Part shown: positions 50,301-64,000 of the stretch, in pieces
Layout: every line of letters begins with the position of its first letter
Position numbering within the stretch: position 1 is the first letter of the stretch
Source: Archilochus colubris
Taxonomy: Eukaryota; Chordata; Aves; Apodiformes; Trochilidae
Direction: 5' to 3'
DNA: 64,000 nt
Assembly: GCA_023079485.1 (NCBI GenBank)
Contig: CM041084.1
Coordinates: forward strand, 14,444,609 to 14,508,608
Translations under genes and position numbers: made by a program
Notes under the pieces: generated by a model
The model's input: the letters and a program-made list of their open reading frames with translations, nothing else
Databases searched by the model: none
Told to the model about the DNA's origin: nothing

Positions 50301-53300
50301 ATGTAACATTAAACACCTCCTGTATTACCTAAAATTGGAACAAACCACAACCTTAGTGCTGTAATTTTGAGAACCAAACAAGAGGCCTCTGTTAGTAATA
50401 GTGATGCACATTTGTCTGTCCAAGTCCATTTTAATTCACAGCTACATAAATAAAATTGCAGATGAGTTGGATTTGTCCATTCTTTGTGAAAGATAAGTAA
50501 CTCATTATTTGAGATAAAATGCTTTACTAAAAAAAAAAATACTGAATCTTTTTGAACATGTTGAGAAAGAAAGTGTGTGTAGCTTGACAGATGTCCTAGG
50601 TTTGATGGCCTCTAACCAGACCCAAGGCTGGTCTTGGTCTGGTTACAACTACGCTTGTTTTCCCTGCTTTACTCTTACAGGAGATAGGACACATACTGCA
50701 TCCCCAGCCTCTAGACTATCTTAGATTAAAAAATAGAAATGTAGGGTGGTGGGTTTTTTGTATTTTTTTTTTTTTTGAGACTTTGTGGATAATTAAAAAA
50801 AATACATTTGCATAAGATTATTGTGAATATATATTTTTTAAAAAATCTTTATTAAGTAGCTCTGCATTTGAAGCATCTCATATCAGTAGTTTTAAGGTGT
50901 ATTTAAAATACTGGAAAGTGTGAATGTTAACTGAAGCTGCCTCAGCAAGGATTGGTGTGTAAGCAGAGATTTTTTTAATCAAATGCCTTGGTATACATCA
51001 GAGAATTATATTATTTAATCAGGAAAATATGGCTATGTTAGTGACATTTCCTGAGTTGATAGCAGTCCTGTAGGTATGGAAATTGTCATGGATTTGACAT
51101 TTTTAATTTTTTTTGAGTTTGTTACCCTAATGTGAATAGTGATACCACTGGTCATACTAAAATTTTGGGTTCTGTATTTATATTTGGTCTTGTGTGTGCT
51201 CAAGTTTATATGGGATAGAGGTACATTTTCCATCAAGTAAGTTGTCTAAATCCTGGTGTCTCTGTCCATGATTTTGAGGCAGGGGAGAGGGTACCAAGTG
51301 CTGAGAAGTCCTGCTATTTTACTGTATTACTCTTCACTGCTTCTAACTAACATCATCTTGTGGTTAATCTTTGCCCTCATTGTAACATGGGAGTAGCAGC
51401 TTTCTTGTGGTCCATTTCCATCAGACTGATGCACTACATGGACTTCTGTTCATAAGGCAAATTCAGAATTGAAGCTTGCTTTCTAATATAGTTAGTGTTG
51501 CTAGTAGCAGATAAAGAATTCAACACCCAGTCTGAAATTCTAAGCCGTACAGATGTTCATCCAGTTAACACATTTGCAAAAGAAATCAGTAATGATGTAA
51601 CTAAAAGGTTGCACAGAAGGCAGAATTAAGTTCGTACAATTGTCAACTGTAAATACTGTCATACTCTGTTACTTGGTGCTTGATCAAACTGTTGAAATAG
51701 TTTAAGGTGTGTCTTTTTTATCTCTTTAAATCTATACTTGTAGTTAGCTTCCCTCCCTTGAAATTAGGTTGTTTAAAAAAGCCTTATTTGGTTCATTATT
51801 CATACTTAAAACTTAAGTATATTTAGTGATATTAAGTGGTTTTGGATCTTGTAGGGGCAATTAGAATTAGACTGTAACTGAATTACAAGTGTCAGGTCTG
51901 GACTTTTATTTTTTCTTTTGTGTAGGGTCAGAGAAGTCCCTTCAAAGTTCTCAGCTTTCTAACAAGAGAATTGGTGTTTGTCATGTCCTTATCTGTTGCA
52001 CTCCCCCCCATCCCCAGCTGTAGGAGTCAAGTGCAGCTGAACTGAACTCCTTTAGCAGTTTCTTAGTCCAGGAGAGCTGAAACATTAAAGGGTCTTGAAG
52101 TACATGGGGACAGTAAAGACAGGTTTTTTTGCATACTCTTTGGTTTGGGAGTCCTGCAGTTTCCAGTGGAGAGTGTTTCTTCCTATTTATGTTGTGTTCC
52201 CCTTTGTCCAGCTTTTCTGCTCACTCATTGTAGGAGGTGTTAATTTTATATACCAGTTAAATAAATCTTTAGTGCTTAACTTTAAACACATCTAACTTGT
52301 AGATTAGATGCCTAAGAGCATATGTGTTTGATAATCTGATAGAAGGAGAACAGAGAGACAAGTTTGTTGCAGTTTTGTCTAAGGCTTCAGTCAATGAACA
52401 CCTCAGTTCAGAGCTGAAAGAGATTTTTCTGTGAGCTCAAATGACAGCCTTGATTTTGCCTCTTAGTTTGGTATTGAGCTCGGTAACTTTCTGCATCTCT
52501 ACTAGTGTGAAAAAGAGCGAAACCACCAGAGAAACTTGACAGGAAAAGAAAGTGACATTGCAGCACAAAAGGACAGATTCCAAGTTTAAGAGAACTACTG
52601 TGCAGTGTTAAAATACTCAGATGAAAAGTGTTTTGGCCCTTCTGGCCCCATGCTCAGGTCCCAACTATTTAGTAATAGTCACAGTTTACTGGTTCTTTCA
52701 CCATCAGGTACATCCAAGCTTTCTTTTCTGTTGGATTTAATGCTGGGAGGTGTTCTGTGCACCTGAGCAGTCATACAAGTTAGGAAGCCTGGCTGATGAT
52801 TAGTTTCTATAGTGAGCAGTTTATGCACTGTGTCTGATTACCTAAAGACCAGGTCAGTTCTGTGGTGTGAAACTCGCCTGTACTGACACTGTTTTTGTTC
52901 TGAGGTCAGAGGGATAGCGGTGGCATAGACTTTTGTCACAGAGCAGGGGAGCTTGCTTGAAGCTGAAATGAGATTGCCCATCCTAATTTGAAATCAGAAG
53001 AAGCAAAACTTACACGCTGATCTAGGAACAATAAGTACAGATAATATTCATGGGATTTGACACATTCCTAGAAACTAGCAGTTTTCTGTAAAAGTGTAAA
53101 AAATGAGATGGCCTCTTATGGTGAAGTCAGGCAGTAACTTGAAGTCATGAACAGGGAACTGCCATGAAAGTGGATTGACTATGTGATGTTAGTTTTGTGT
53201 ATAGTGTCAGTTAAACGTGGTGAAGGTGTATGTGTTATCCTCTAAAGTAATGTGGAAAATACTTCAGGTTTCAGAACATAATGAAAAGTATTGGTGGTTT

Positions 53301-56300
53301 GTAAGTGCCTTATGCAGGTCAGAGGCTTCTGTGGTAGGTCCAAATTCTGTTTTGAAATGATGGAAGAAATGAAGTAGCAAGTTCACTTTGGAAGAATTTC
53401 AAGTCAGGACATTTGTGTTCTATGTGGACAATGTTCTTTTTTTAATTTGCTATCATCTATACAAGTTACAGATGTATATAAAAGTCATTTAATTCATCCT
53501 AAAAGAAAGCTGTTCTGTTTCCTAGCTAAGTTTTCCACTTAGCTTTTTGCTAAGTATATACCATTCCCAAGGAATTAGTTTGTATGCATAATCAAATTAT
53601 ATATAACCTTTTCTTGGTTTCCCAGTAATTGCACAAAGAGATGACATGTAACAGCTTGGCTTTATGCATAGGAAACTATAGCAAGACAAATTATTCATGT
53701 TAGCACTTAAGATAAAAAAAGGTTAGACTCCCTCAGTACTCTCTTATTTGAAGTGAGGTTAACAATTGGAAGAGATTTAAAAATATCTCAAATTATTTAA
53801 ATTTACTAGGAGGAAAAAAACAAACCCACAAAAAATAACTTTGTTAGCAGTAGTCTTAATAAAACAATGAGGAATACAACTGGCAGGGGTTTGGAGGTAA
53901 AGAAGAGCTCATGTCAGGGAAAGGAATAATCACTTTAAGGCTTGTGTGGGGAGACCATGTTCTGGGAATTTCCAGAGTCTGTGTTGAGGAGCCCTGTAAG
54001 GTTGCCTTCCTGACTGTTTTTCAGATATGATCCATCATATAGTGGATTTTGGCAAAGGATTGAGTATTAATTGTATTAATAACATTAGGAATGGAAAGGG
54101 ATGATTAATGTTTGAGAATCTAGGTGACATGGCTTTATTTTTCTTTTAATAGGTATCATCCTGTGTTTTGTTCCCGTTAAACTGTTTACAGGAACCTGCC
54201 TAATGCTAATTTGTTTCATGTAGAAAAAAAATGCAATGTGGGAAGGCCTTAAATCTGTAAATGTTTTGAGTAGACCACTCTGCTTGTCAGTGTCTCAATT
54301 ACTGTGCCTTAATTGTATGATCATACTTCTCAGCAATGTATGTGCAGTTATTCAATATCAATTTGTAAAGAGTAATCAGTGTGAGTTTTGAATACTTGTA
54401 AGTGAATACATTTTCAAGTTTTCTTTTTAAAGGAGTGTGTGTCTGTGGGAGTCTTGCTCTGCTAGAATAGAATACTGTAATTTGCTGGCCTTAGGTCTAT
54501 ATAATCTGCTGGTTCTTTTTTCGCTTAATTTCCAATTTCTGCTTACGAGAGAAAGCTAGCTTTAATATCAAGAAATATATCAAATTACTAATGCATTGAA
54601 ATAAAAACGCTGGCTGCTGCTTTTGTACCTGTATGTATCCTCTTTCTGTTTAATGAGCCTTTACCCACTGCTCTCCCTTCCACCTGGTGTGTGTATTTGT
54701 GTGTATTCAGTTGTATGTGCATTCCAGGATTAACTGTTCTGTGAGGAAAGTGAACTGCATGAAATGAGGATTAAATAAAAGTTTGAAAACTTTGTTTTGT
54801 CAGTCTCTTCAAGCGCAGGTAGTTTCAGTAAGAGAAGAAACTATCCACTTAAGGTTGAAGTACCATTCTTAAAGAATTGTTTCCTTCATATTTAATCTGG
54901 AGTTAAAAAATATTTTTTTAAATTGGAAGCTTTAAAGAGGGTGGTGTTGGAAAGGAGTGTGTTCCAACATCTATTTACATTCATACCTCGACAACATTTT
55001 AATGGATTCAAGGTTGTTCCTTCCTAGTTGTGAATAGAAATTAAGAGATCTTGTAACTTGACTGGAAGACTTCCTAAGCTTATATATGAGGAGATAGATT
55101 TGTGTCAAAGGTTTTGTGCACCTTTCTCAAACTTATTTAAACACTGGTGATAAAAATTGTATTCCTGGTTTCCCCTATCCATTTATGGTTTTGCTTAAGA
55201 AATGCAGCTTTTCACTGTGTATTAAATCTATGTCCCCCTGCCCCAAATCATGCATTAGTATTTCAGCAGAAGGTGTCCTGTGTGCCTTCTTGATACTTGA
55301 TTTTTCTCACTACTTGAAGTACAAGAAAAAGGATTCTGAAAAGGGTGTCAGAAAATAGGAACTGACTTCAGATTTTACAGTATTGTGGCTTTATTAGAAG
55401 TTTAGACAGCTAAGGGCCAGCTTGAGTTTGAGCCCTGCAGAAGTTTTGTATAGGTATTGGAATCCTTTAAGTGTTATATTTGTACAAAACTGTTGGATAC
55501 TTCAGGTGCTTATGGATAAGTTTATGTACTCTTCTGTTTCTCAATGATTTTTTTAATTTTTTTTTTAACTATAATGTGTTCTTTGTCAAACATTATGACC
55601 TTTTGCTGATTATGTTCTGCTTTCTTAGAAGAAAGTTGTGATTAGTATTAGTGCACTAGCTCTGCTTTCTGATGAGGATGCTATGGTCTTAAAATAAGCC
55701 AAATACTGTATTAGAGTGCTCAAATGTTAGGAATTAAGGTAGGGTAAATACATCCAGTCTTGTGCAACTAGTGTATTTCATTGAGTTAAAACTTCAACAA
55801 ACAAGTCAAACTGACTTTCAGTTTGTATGAAGGGAAAGAACAAAACCAAATTAAGCCAGCTCCTCTTTTTTTATCAGTAATGTAAGGTTTGTTCAGTGTG
55901 AAAAAAGTGTGTGAAATAAGTGAGATGTCCATGCTAACGAAGTGCCTCTCTTATAAGACCTTCACCAGAGCTATAGGTTTAAGAGTGACTAGTATAATTT
56001 TCTATTGCATATTCACTTTCATGGTCTTCCTCTGAAGGAGAAGTATTTCCTTTGAGGTGACCTGTTTTGAGAGAATGCTTAGAAATTTCCTGAATAGTAG
56101 ATAAACATTGGTACCTCTTGAGCAGGAACAGAAAGCAGTGGGGTTTTTTTTATAATCTCCAGGGCTTTATGGGAGAAAGCTGTTGTTAATACATTAACCC
56201 TTATTTCTGCCCTGGTTTTCCAGATTATCTGTACTTTTACTGTAGAAAGACCTTGAACTTGTAGATGATGGTAGTTAAATGCTGTCTGCAGGAGCTTTAG

Positions 56301-59300
56301 CTGGCTTTTAGGTAGTTGGGGTACAGGCTATAGAGTGTCTTCAAAATAAAGAGAAAATTTTAGTATAAATAAAATCTGGAGAAGCTGGCGAGGGAAGAGC
56401 AACTTTCAAATGCTCCTAATAAGTTTATGTTATGAGGACAGAATGTCCTCTAGCTATAATTTTGAGTTAACTTCAAGGGTATGTTGTGTGACTAGTCCAG
56501 TCAGAAGGTAACAGTTTGATCATTGTATGGCAGGGGAGTGTGAAGCTCCAAAGTTATCTGGAAGCAATAGGAAAATGTTAATGGATATTCTAATTGATAA
56601 ATTGGGAACCTATCAAAATATCAGTCCTGTAAAGCCAATCCCTTGTTCATTATTGATTCATATCAACAGGTAAGGAAGGTCTTTGTGCATCATTTAGTAA
56701 CCTGATTGTTATAAAATGTTGTGTCCAGTGGCTGACTTATCTCATGTCTTCAATTTTTCAAATTACAGCATTATCTGACATCTTGTTTTGACTTGTGTTA
56801 AATTAAGTTTTAACTTCTCTGGTATAATTCTCTGGGGGAGAAAAGTGTTTTTCAGTGTTAGTCTTCCAATTAATATTATTATTGTCCTCTTGCTTGGCCT
56901 GGGCTCAAGGGAACTGTGGATAAGAAGCATTTTTTTGGTTAACAGAGAAAGGGAAGATTTAGCAATAAATTTGCTGGAGTGAGTCTCTTCTCCCAGACCA
57001 TTCCGCTGTGGTCAGGGGTGTATGTGCAGTTCATTTCTGTGTTTATACTGGATGTTTGTCTTGTCTTTGTGGTTTATTCCCATCGTTACAGGGGGAGTGG
57101 GCATGCACATATGTGTCATGCTGTGGTGTAATTTATCTTTATATAGTCATAGAGCTAAATGCTAGCTGGGATGTGTTCCCTCTGGTTTGTAGCAAATTTG
57201 TTAAATACTAATTACACGTTCACATTACCTGAGGATGTTAGCCAGTGTTTATTACAGGGGATTTGAAGAAAGTCAGACCACCACTTTAGCAGATGGCACT
57301 GTCTGCAGAGGTGGAATTGGAATTTGAGGCCCTAAAGCAGCTTTTGGCAGCAATGCAATTTCCAGGGATGGAGAGAATGTTTATCCTTATTTTCTCTCAC
57401 CTTGCATTATAATGTTGATTTTGGTTTCTGTTAATCAGTTACTATCTGGTCTTTTGTTTTCAGCAGGGAGAAGGGGTGGGATGATGCAGGAGTCCTGTAG
57501 AATGATTATTTAATGTGGTAACTGGTATGAAACTGATACTGAAAGGTTCAGGAAGCTCTGAATTTTCTTGTCTAAGAAGGTATGCAGTGTCAAGTTGATG
57601 TTTCCCAACACGTGATGTGCTAAATAATCTTTTATAAATCTACTCATTTATGGCAAAACAGAAAAAAATAATCCTTGCACAGAAGGGACATGACTAATTC
57701 ATACAAAGTATGAAATCTCATGTGCTTGTAGCTTACATAGCAGTAGGTGGTGAGAGAGAAGTAGGATGTACAGTGTAACAGGGCATTTTTTGAAGTCCAT
57801 AGGTTTCTCTGCGTGATACATGGCCTGTGTTCTTGGACTCAGAAGGGCACAGAGGAGTCTCTGAAACATCTAATATACTCCACTCTATTAATATATATAC
57901 TACATAGGCACAAAGAACATTGATATTCATATCACTGTAACTTTATTCCCATGTTGCCAGGAATTGCCCATTAAGAATCAGTTACATTCCAGTTGCACAT
58001 GTGGTAGAGAGGCAGGTGGTTCTGTGTTGTGACTGTCGTGATGACTTTCAAGTTCTGCCTATGAGAGGTGAAGGAAATAACATGTATCTGTTTCATGAAA
58101 GATCATGTGTACTACTTTGTATTGTGGGTAGAGGCTTTTACTAATGCAGTAAAGAGCAAAGAGCTAAGGAATGGAAAGGTCAGAGGAGGATTGTGTTGGG
58201 GTTTTTTTGTTTGGGGTTTTGGTTTTTTGTTGTGTTTTTTGTTTGTGTTGTTTTTTAATATATGTCTATAGCAATGGCAGTGCTAAACTGTCTTGAATGC
58301 TGGGTAAGTGAAAGGTATTAAACTTCCACTTCACTGGGGGCTGATGGAACAGAAAAAAGATTTTGCTGGGCCAAAGTTGATGGTGTGGCCTGAGGTAATC
58401 CAAGCTGTCTCCTTGTAAATCACGTTCAGTAGTCCTATTTTGTCCCAGTCATAGTCTTAATTCTCACTGTGTGTCAAGAGTGTAACAGTGACAGTTAAAA
58501 TGCATCAAGCTTCCAAGCATTAAAGAAACACTTGTCCATATAGTAAACCTTTTCCATTCACTCTTGTTCCTCCTTCTTTGTTCCCCTACTCCATATGGCT
58601 TTTACTTACCTTAGTTGTTCATTGTTTATATCAGCCTTAAAACCAAGTCTGATCATAATTGCATGTAAAAGGTCATGAATTTGAAATTAGTCTTGCCCTG
58701 TGTTTTTAAAGGCAATCTAAATAAACATGGAGATTACAAGACAGGAAGAATAGCTGACCTATAAAGAATTATGATTTGGTGCCTGACTCACATTTTTACA
58801 GATAAGCAAACTTTTACGTTGGTGTTTAGTCTGAGCCTTTCAGCCCAATGCAGGTGTCTGCTCCAGGTAGCATCTTCATGCATTCAAATGTAGCATTGTT
58901 CTTTCTGAGCCAAGAAAAGTGCCTAAATCTGTAGATCTGTGAACTGAAGACTGATATCTGCAGCAGGAAATACATAGATAAGCTCATCACAGTGGTGTAA
59001 TATTTGGAAAATCTATTTTAAGTTATTCAGTATTGCAGCTGTCACTGTCACTTTCAGAAGTGCTTTTCTACCTTCACAGCACCAGACCTGAACTTCTGAT
59101 CTGTTGTGTGTTGTGAATACAGAAGCTAAGACAGTTTAGTTGAAGTGTTGGTAGGTTTTACTTGTGTTTTCATGAGCACATTTTGGTAGACGTTAATTCT
59201 GTACTGATTGCTAAGTAGATGTCATTTTTACTAGATGCATTATGCAGTGTAAATCATGAGTAGTCTCCTAGCATTTGTACTTTTTTTGAGTTTGTTTTTT

Positions 59301-60044
59301 CAAATGTCTGAGCAGCTTTCTTTAGTGTTCTGTCTTGATACATTAAAAAGCCTCCTAGTAAAAGCTAAAAAACAGTAATGTATTTTTTTATTCTTAACAA
59401 AAGGTGTAGTTTGGAGGAATAAGATATGGGAATTTCAATACCTTTTGACAATGTGACACATCTGTTCAGCATTATATGTTCTATTGTGCATTATACAAAG
59501 GAATAAAGACACCATCGAGTCTGCAAAAGTGCCCTTGTTTAAAAAACTAGTATTTAGTTATTACTATGATTTACCATGTGCTTTTTATATACTTCATTTC
59601 TTTGCTGTAGCAGTGAAGTGGATAATGCTAAATGGGTTTTTTCTTGATTTTTGAAATCAGTAGTAAGCTTGGTAGTTTAAGGTTGTTCTCTGAAAGCTTC
59701 TTCAGTTTGAACTTTTTTAACCGAGCTGTTGTGTATTAATGTTTATGTGGCATACACATGTGACTTCTTAAAAGATGCTTTGATTGCCTAGGTTATTCCA
59801 GAAAACTTCTTTTTAGCTGTCTGATGTGAGCTGTTGACTTGGAAATGAGCAAATTTACATAAATGTTGATATTTGGGTTTCTTGATAGAGGTTTTGATGT
59901 ATTTGTGTCCCCTATAACTTGGATAGTATATAATGTCTAATAGAAATACCAACCAAGTTCTGTTACTATTTAAATCTTAATAACTGCTTGAAATAATAAA
60001 GCTCTACTTTATGGAAGAGGTAGTTAAACATCAAGAAGGCAATA

Positions 60045-60098
60045 GAATCATAGAATTTTTTATTATTATTATTATTATATTATTTATATTATTATGGG
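60045..60098. repeat. ATT microsatellite with a CR1-like terminal octamer
   Basis: AATAGAATCATAGAAT, resembling the reversed CR1 3' terminal repeat, is followed directly by T6 and an ATT-rich run (TATTATTATTATTATTATAT...). No CR1 body follows, so this may be a minimal CR1 end, or chance plus a trinucleotide repeat. Confidence 0.5.
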
Positions 60099-63000
60099 AA
60101 GGTACAGTTGTATTAGATTTGTGTTACAGACCCCATGTAAACTTCATGGATCACTCACCAGTTTGTATTTTTTATTACTTTGTTTAATTTTCCTTTTCCC
60201 TCAACCAAAATAAAGTTGCATATTTGCTGGGTATCTCTCGAGCCTCTTGATTAACATTAGATTTGCATAGTGCACACTGGGCTGAAAAGTTAATAGAAGA
60301 AAAAAATTATCTGTCTGCTAAACAATGTAAAGACTGAATTAAATGTGGCTTGCACTCTCAGGTTCAGGTATCCTGTTGTCCAGGGACCAAACAGCTGTGG
60401 AAGTGTGGCTGTGTTTTTTGTTCTTCCTGCCCTCTAGGAATTTGCACGGGCTCCTTTTTGAGACGGTCTTAGGTGAAATGGAACTCCTGTAAAATCCACA
60501 CTTGTTTTGCAGTTAGTTTCCAAAACTGTTTCTGTATTCTTTGAAGAGTTTGGTTACTATGAAGTGCCAAGCACTTAGGTTAGCCTAGTCAGCCAGGTGG
60601 GACATTGGTTTATACAAAGTCCTTGGGTAGTTGCACAGTTTGGTGTTGGGAGATCTGACCTTCAAGCTCCAGGTAATGTTAAATTTTAGTCTTATTGTAG
60701 AATCTGAGAGGAGAAATAGTAGCTCCTAAATAGTAGCTGGCTTCAAGATCAGTTTTTTAACAATAGAAACCAAATCCTGTTTTTAATTAGACTTGGGTGG
60801 GGTGTGTCCAGAATTTTTGAGCATGTGTAGATATTGCAAGCCATTGATCTCCAGAGGTTATTCAATCTGGCATGGAAGGGAGTGTTTTTAACCCTCCAGT
60901 AGACTAATACTGAAGAGATTGTGGCACTTTTCAGAGTGTATGTTAGTTTTATTCTCTTGCCTAGTGTTTTTCTCTGCCTTGCCCATCTTGATTCTGTACT
61001 GGTGCCAGGCTGATTAATGAGTCCAGATTAAGATGCACCTTAACTGCAAACAAAAAGAGGTTGGTTTAATGAGGATTGTTTGAAAACCTCATCTAAGAAC
61101 AATTTCTGTGAAGGAGCAGTAGATTTATTTTTTCCATAGTTAACACAGAAATCTTTGAGAGAAATGTAGTATGAAATACTGCAAAAATTCAGTTGACTTT
61201 TTTTAAAACCCTGTTACCTACCTACATGTAAATTTATAGCTTACCTTGAACTACACCAAGTGTTATGTATGCTATTCTACTAATATCAATGAATAGTTTG
61301 TGCCACATCTGTTTTGGAACACAATTATGTGTGCATCTTATTATTTTCAGAAGAGTAGTGAGACAGGATGGGATCTTGTTTGTGTCAAAGTTGGACAACC
61401 AGGTTACTTTTTAGTTAGGTGAGTGCCTTTTTTATCCTGTGCTTAGTACTCTTAACAGTAGCATCAAGTTCTTGTAAATAATGAAAGGTGTACCCTTGGC
61501 TTCAGCATTTTTACATCCAAAATTATTTTAGTTGTTATGCAGCATTGCTGATGCACAGTAATGTTTAAGCAAGGAGGAAGATAATGCTACATCTATATTT
61601 TTAACTTGGGAACTTGGTAACAAATTTATTATTAGGCAACTGCTGAAATTATATTGTAGTTCCACTTCCATTTTCCCATTTGAGGGGAAAATAACTTTTC
61701 TCCCAGAATGCTCTCTCATATGGCTTTATAGCTGACACCTCTGATAAGGAAAGGCTGACTTCTAAGGGCTGTTCTCATTCTCTTGTTAAACTGTATCCTG
61801 GAAGCTATATTCTTGTAAACTGTGTAAAATCTTAGTTCATTTTGTGTTACAGTCTGATTTCATGATGGAGGTCATGCCATAGACTACTTAAATAATCTAT
61901 AAAAAGCATCTTGATGTGTTGTTTAGAAGCCTTTATGGAGGGAACAGTGTTATTTAGTTCTGAAACTATACTCTGTGTAATATAGATCACTGAAATAGTA
62001 TTGATGCATTGCAGTCTCATCACAATACAGCTGGAATAGCAGACTGTGGTGAGGAAGGGAGACTGCAACAGCTTTGCTGTAAAGTCTGGAATCTTGTGAA
62101 ATGTGGCTGTGTAGCAAGTTATAGGAGATGGGCTGAGCTGCTTTAATTGTGTGTGTTGGTATTGAAAAGAGGCAGTTCCAGTGTTTCCTGCATCTTTCCG
62201 TGGTCTTTACATTTCCTGTCTGTTAACTGATGTAGGCACACCAGGAGACTTGCCTAAGCATAATTGTTCTCCATGGGTAACAGTGTAGGCTGAGGAGTTC
62301 GATGAGAACCAAGTGTTACTAGGGCAGAGAGATGCCACAGCTTTTTCTGATTGTATTGATCTGTTAGTAATCAATGAAACAAAATCTTTCAAACCTTCAC
62401 TGAGTCCTGTGGTTCTGAATGCTTGTAGTGCAGAAGTTGACTGGGCAAGCAGCTGAGTCACTTCAGTCTTTAGGTAGTCTGAATGGGACCTGGGGAAGAT
62501 GGAGGTGTTAAATTCTGTTTGTGAACTACACTGTATAGTTAATGTACATGTTAAATAGTTCTACTGATTCCCAGGATTCCTAGGTTGTGTATGTTACCCT
62601 CTCCAGCATGTCTTGAGCTAATCTCATTCATTTCTTCATATCTCTGCCTGTTTTCCACAGTAACTTAAAATAGAAAACCAATTTCAGTCTTCTGGTAACA
62701 GGATAGCAAATCGCTCTCAATTTTTTCTAGGATTGTGATGATCTCATACTAATGTTGTTAGATTACTGGGTTAAATGCTTTGTGTGCCCTCCACTTACCT
62801 GCTACCATTAACTGAACAGGCACAGCGCGGGATGATTCCCTGAAGCTGTAAATTATGTCCTGCTTCAGTCCACTAATATGGAAACAAGTTTTTTTTCAAG
62901 GAAAGGGCATACTCTTTGCATACTCTTAAATGTCCAAGTTGAACATGAGGAAAGCAGTTGACTAGGTGTGGCTGACCTAATTTTCAACCAGTGTTCCAAA

Positions 63001-63477
63001 TAAAAAGACTAATAATTAGCAAGGTTTCTTGATAGTTTGTTAATTACAAAAACATGTATTTCTAGAAGTAAATTTGATCACATTTTCACTGAGGAATTGC
63101 TGTTTAATTCTATGCAGCTATTTTAAGTTGGCATTCATAGCAGAGGTCTAATTATTACCGTAATTACAGTGGAATCCTTCTTAATTGACTACTCATGAGA
63201 CTGACATCAGTTGATTAAAAGAAGAGATCTCCATAGTTTTTCTCCATGTTTGGAATATGAAGAGACAGATTTAGACAATTTTCTGTACTGCACAGAACGA
63301 TTCAGGGTATTGACAGATCTTGGCAGCCTCAGAAGGGAAGACCAAAGCCATGTGGTTTGGGTAAATCTTCAGGCATCTTAAACTGATGTGAGATGATGTT
63401 TATCCTGTGTGCACATACACCAATAGTCACAACAGCAAGCTGGCTTAAAGTTGCTTGTGGGCCAGACTGGGCTGGTG

Positions 63478-63512
63478 ATCTGATCAGTCTGATCAGACTG
63501 TGCTGATCAGAT
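63478..63512. repeat. nested palindrome built from TGATCA
   Basis: CAGTCTGATCAGACTG (63485-63500) is a perfect 16-bp palindrome. It is nested between ATCTGATCAG (63478-63487) and its reverse complement CTGATCAGAT (63503-63512). Three TGATCA sites fall in 35 bp. Confidence 0.85.
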
Positions 63513-64000
63513 GCTGATGATCTTGATCTTCCTCAGTACACATCACAGGGGCAGAGCAAGGAATGACATGCTGCTTTGTTGACCCACCACTTCTGTTTTG
63601 ATCATGTGTGCTTGTAGTGACCCAATTTAAACTATTGCTAACACATTATATGATTTTCATGCACTTGAGGTCAAGAGGGTAAGAGCTTCATTATTCTTAC
63701 CAATGTAACTGTTACCTTGCCATTAGCAAAGGTCATATCTATAAGCTGGTATTCAGGAATTAGGCTTTGCTGTCTTGGAACCAAGGATCAGTATAACCTG
63801 GGGACTGATCTTGTGCCAGAATACCTCTTAAAGACTTCTGTGATTTGCAAGGCAGGATCAAATTGCCCTCAGCAGTATGACTTCCATTAGGTCTGGAGCT
63901 CTTCACCAGCAGTTGTTTGGAAACAAATGCTGTAACAAAATTGTTAGGATGTCTTCACTGTGTTTCAAATACTAGTATGTCACTGGATATGCCTGTGATG

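Larger units (their letters stand above)
47010..64000 (+). other. EPC1: EPC1 intron 1 (5' part, continues past the window)
   Basis: Starts with GTACGTGAG. I looked for the next conserved EPC1 segment (the EHHLQRAISAQQ-like start of exon 2) and did not see it, so the intron is at least 17 kb. The first 0.8 kb is still CpG island with regulatory motifs. After about 47.8 kb the sequence becomes AT-rich with an excess of T and G on the + strand, as expected for a transcribed region. No other gene or recognised full transposon was found; open frames here are short and without context. T/G-rich low-complexity stretches occur near 48670-48720 and 58195-58260. Confidence 0.85.

Noticed and set aside
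47010..64000. Search for EPC1 exon 2 or a nested gene in the intron
   Set aside because: No segment encoding the conserved continuation of the EPcA domain was seen; open frames are short and without context.

Overview
This is vertebrate nuclear DNA, almost certainly from a bird. It is AT-rich and gene-poor, with CpG-dense islands. It carries several CR1 LINE fragments whose 3' ends show the avian CATAGAATCATAGAATC-type terminal repeat, simple tetranucleotide repeats, and one small, clearly recognisable coding exon. There are no operons, bacterial genes or CRISPR arrays. Most of the window is intergenic or intronic.

The anchor is EPC1 (enhancer of polycomb homolog 1) on the + strand. Its first coding exon is 46857-47009 (51 codons, phase 0). 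It sits in a large CpG island (about 45.8-47.8 kb) and ends at a GTACGTGAG donor. I found no second EPC1 exon, so 47010-64000 is read as the 5' part of EPC1 intron 1. The leader region has nested upstream ORFs, one stopping a single base before the EPC1 ATG. It also has a possible short 5'UTR intron (46040-46155) and a group of YY1-type motifs plus a palindromic E-box around the start of transcription.

Left of EPC1 are two more CpG islands, at about 13.98-14.38 kb and 30.95-32.55 kb. Each has a convincing + strand splice donor (after 14372 and after 31661), so they look like promoters of non-coding or alternative upstream first exons. On the - strand, left of the 14 kb island, I assembled a candidate split gene. 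A short exon with an ATG (12672-12737) is phase-compatible with a 71-74-codon open exon (8555-8769 or 8776), and both have good splice sites. In mammals the gene divergent from EPC1 is CCDC7, so this is tentatively the 5' end of an avian CCDC7-like gene. The identification rests on position and weak resemblance only. By eye, base asymmetry agrees: the + strand is A/C-leaning over 0-13 kb and T/G-leaning over 48-64 kb, as expected for leftward and rightward transcription.

Repeats: CR1 at 2143-2795 (-), 11009-11106 (+), 17285-17400 (+, old) and 22742-23335 (-); a probable old LTR fragment at about 10300-10465; a 0.6 kb GGGA/GGAA tract at 28310-28900 including 519 unbroken purines; TATC, AT and ATT microsatellites; and several A-runs. 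The remaining tracts contain nothing I can support as a gene.
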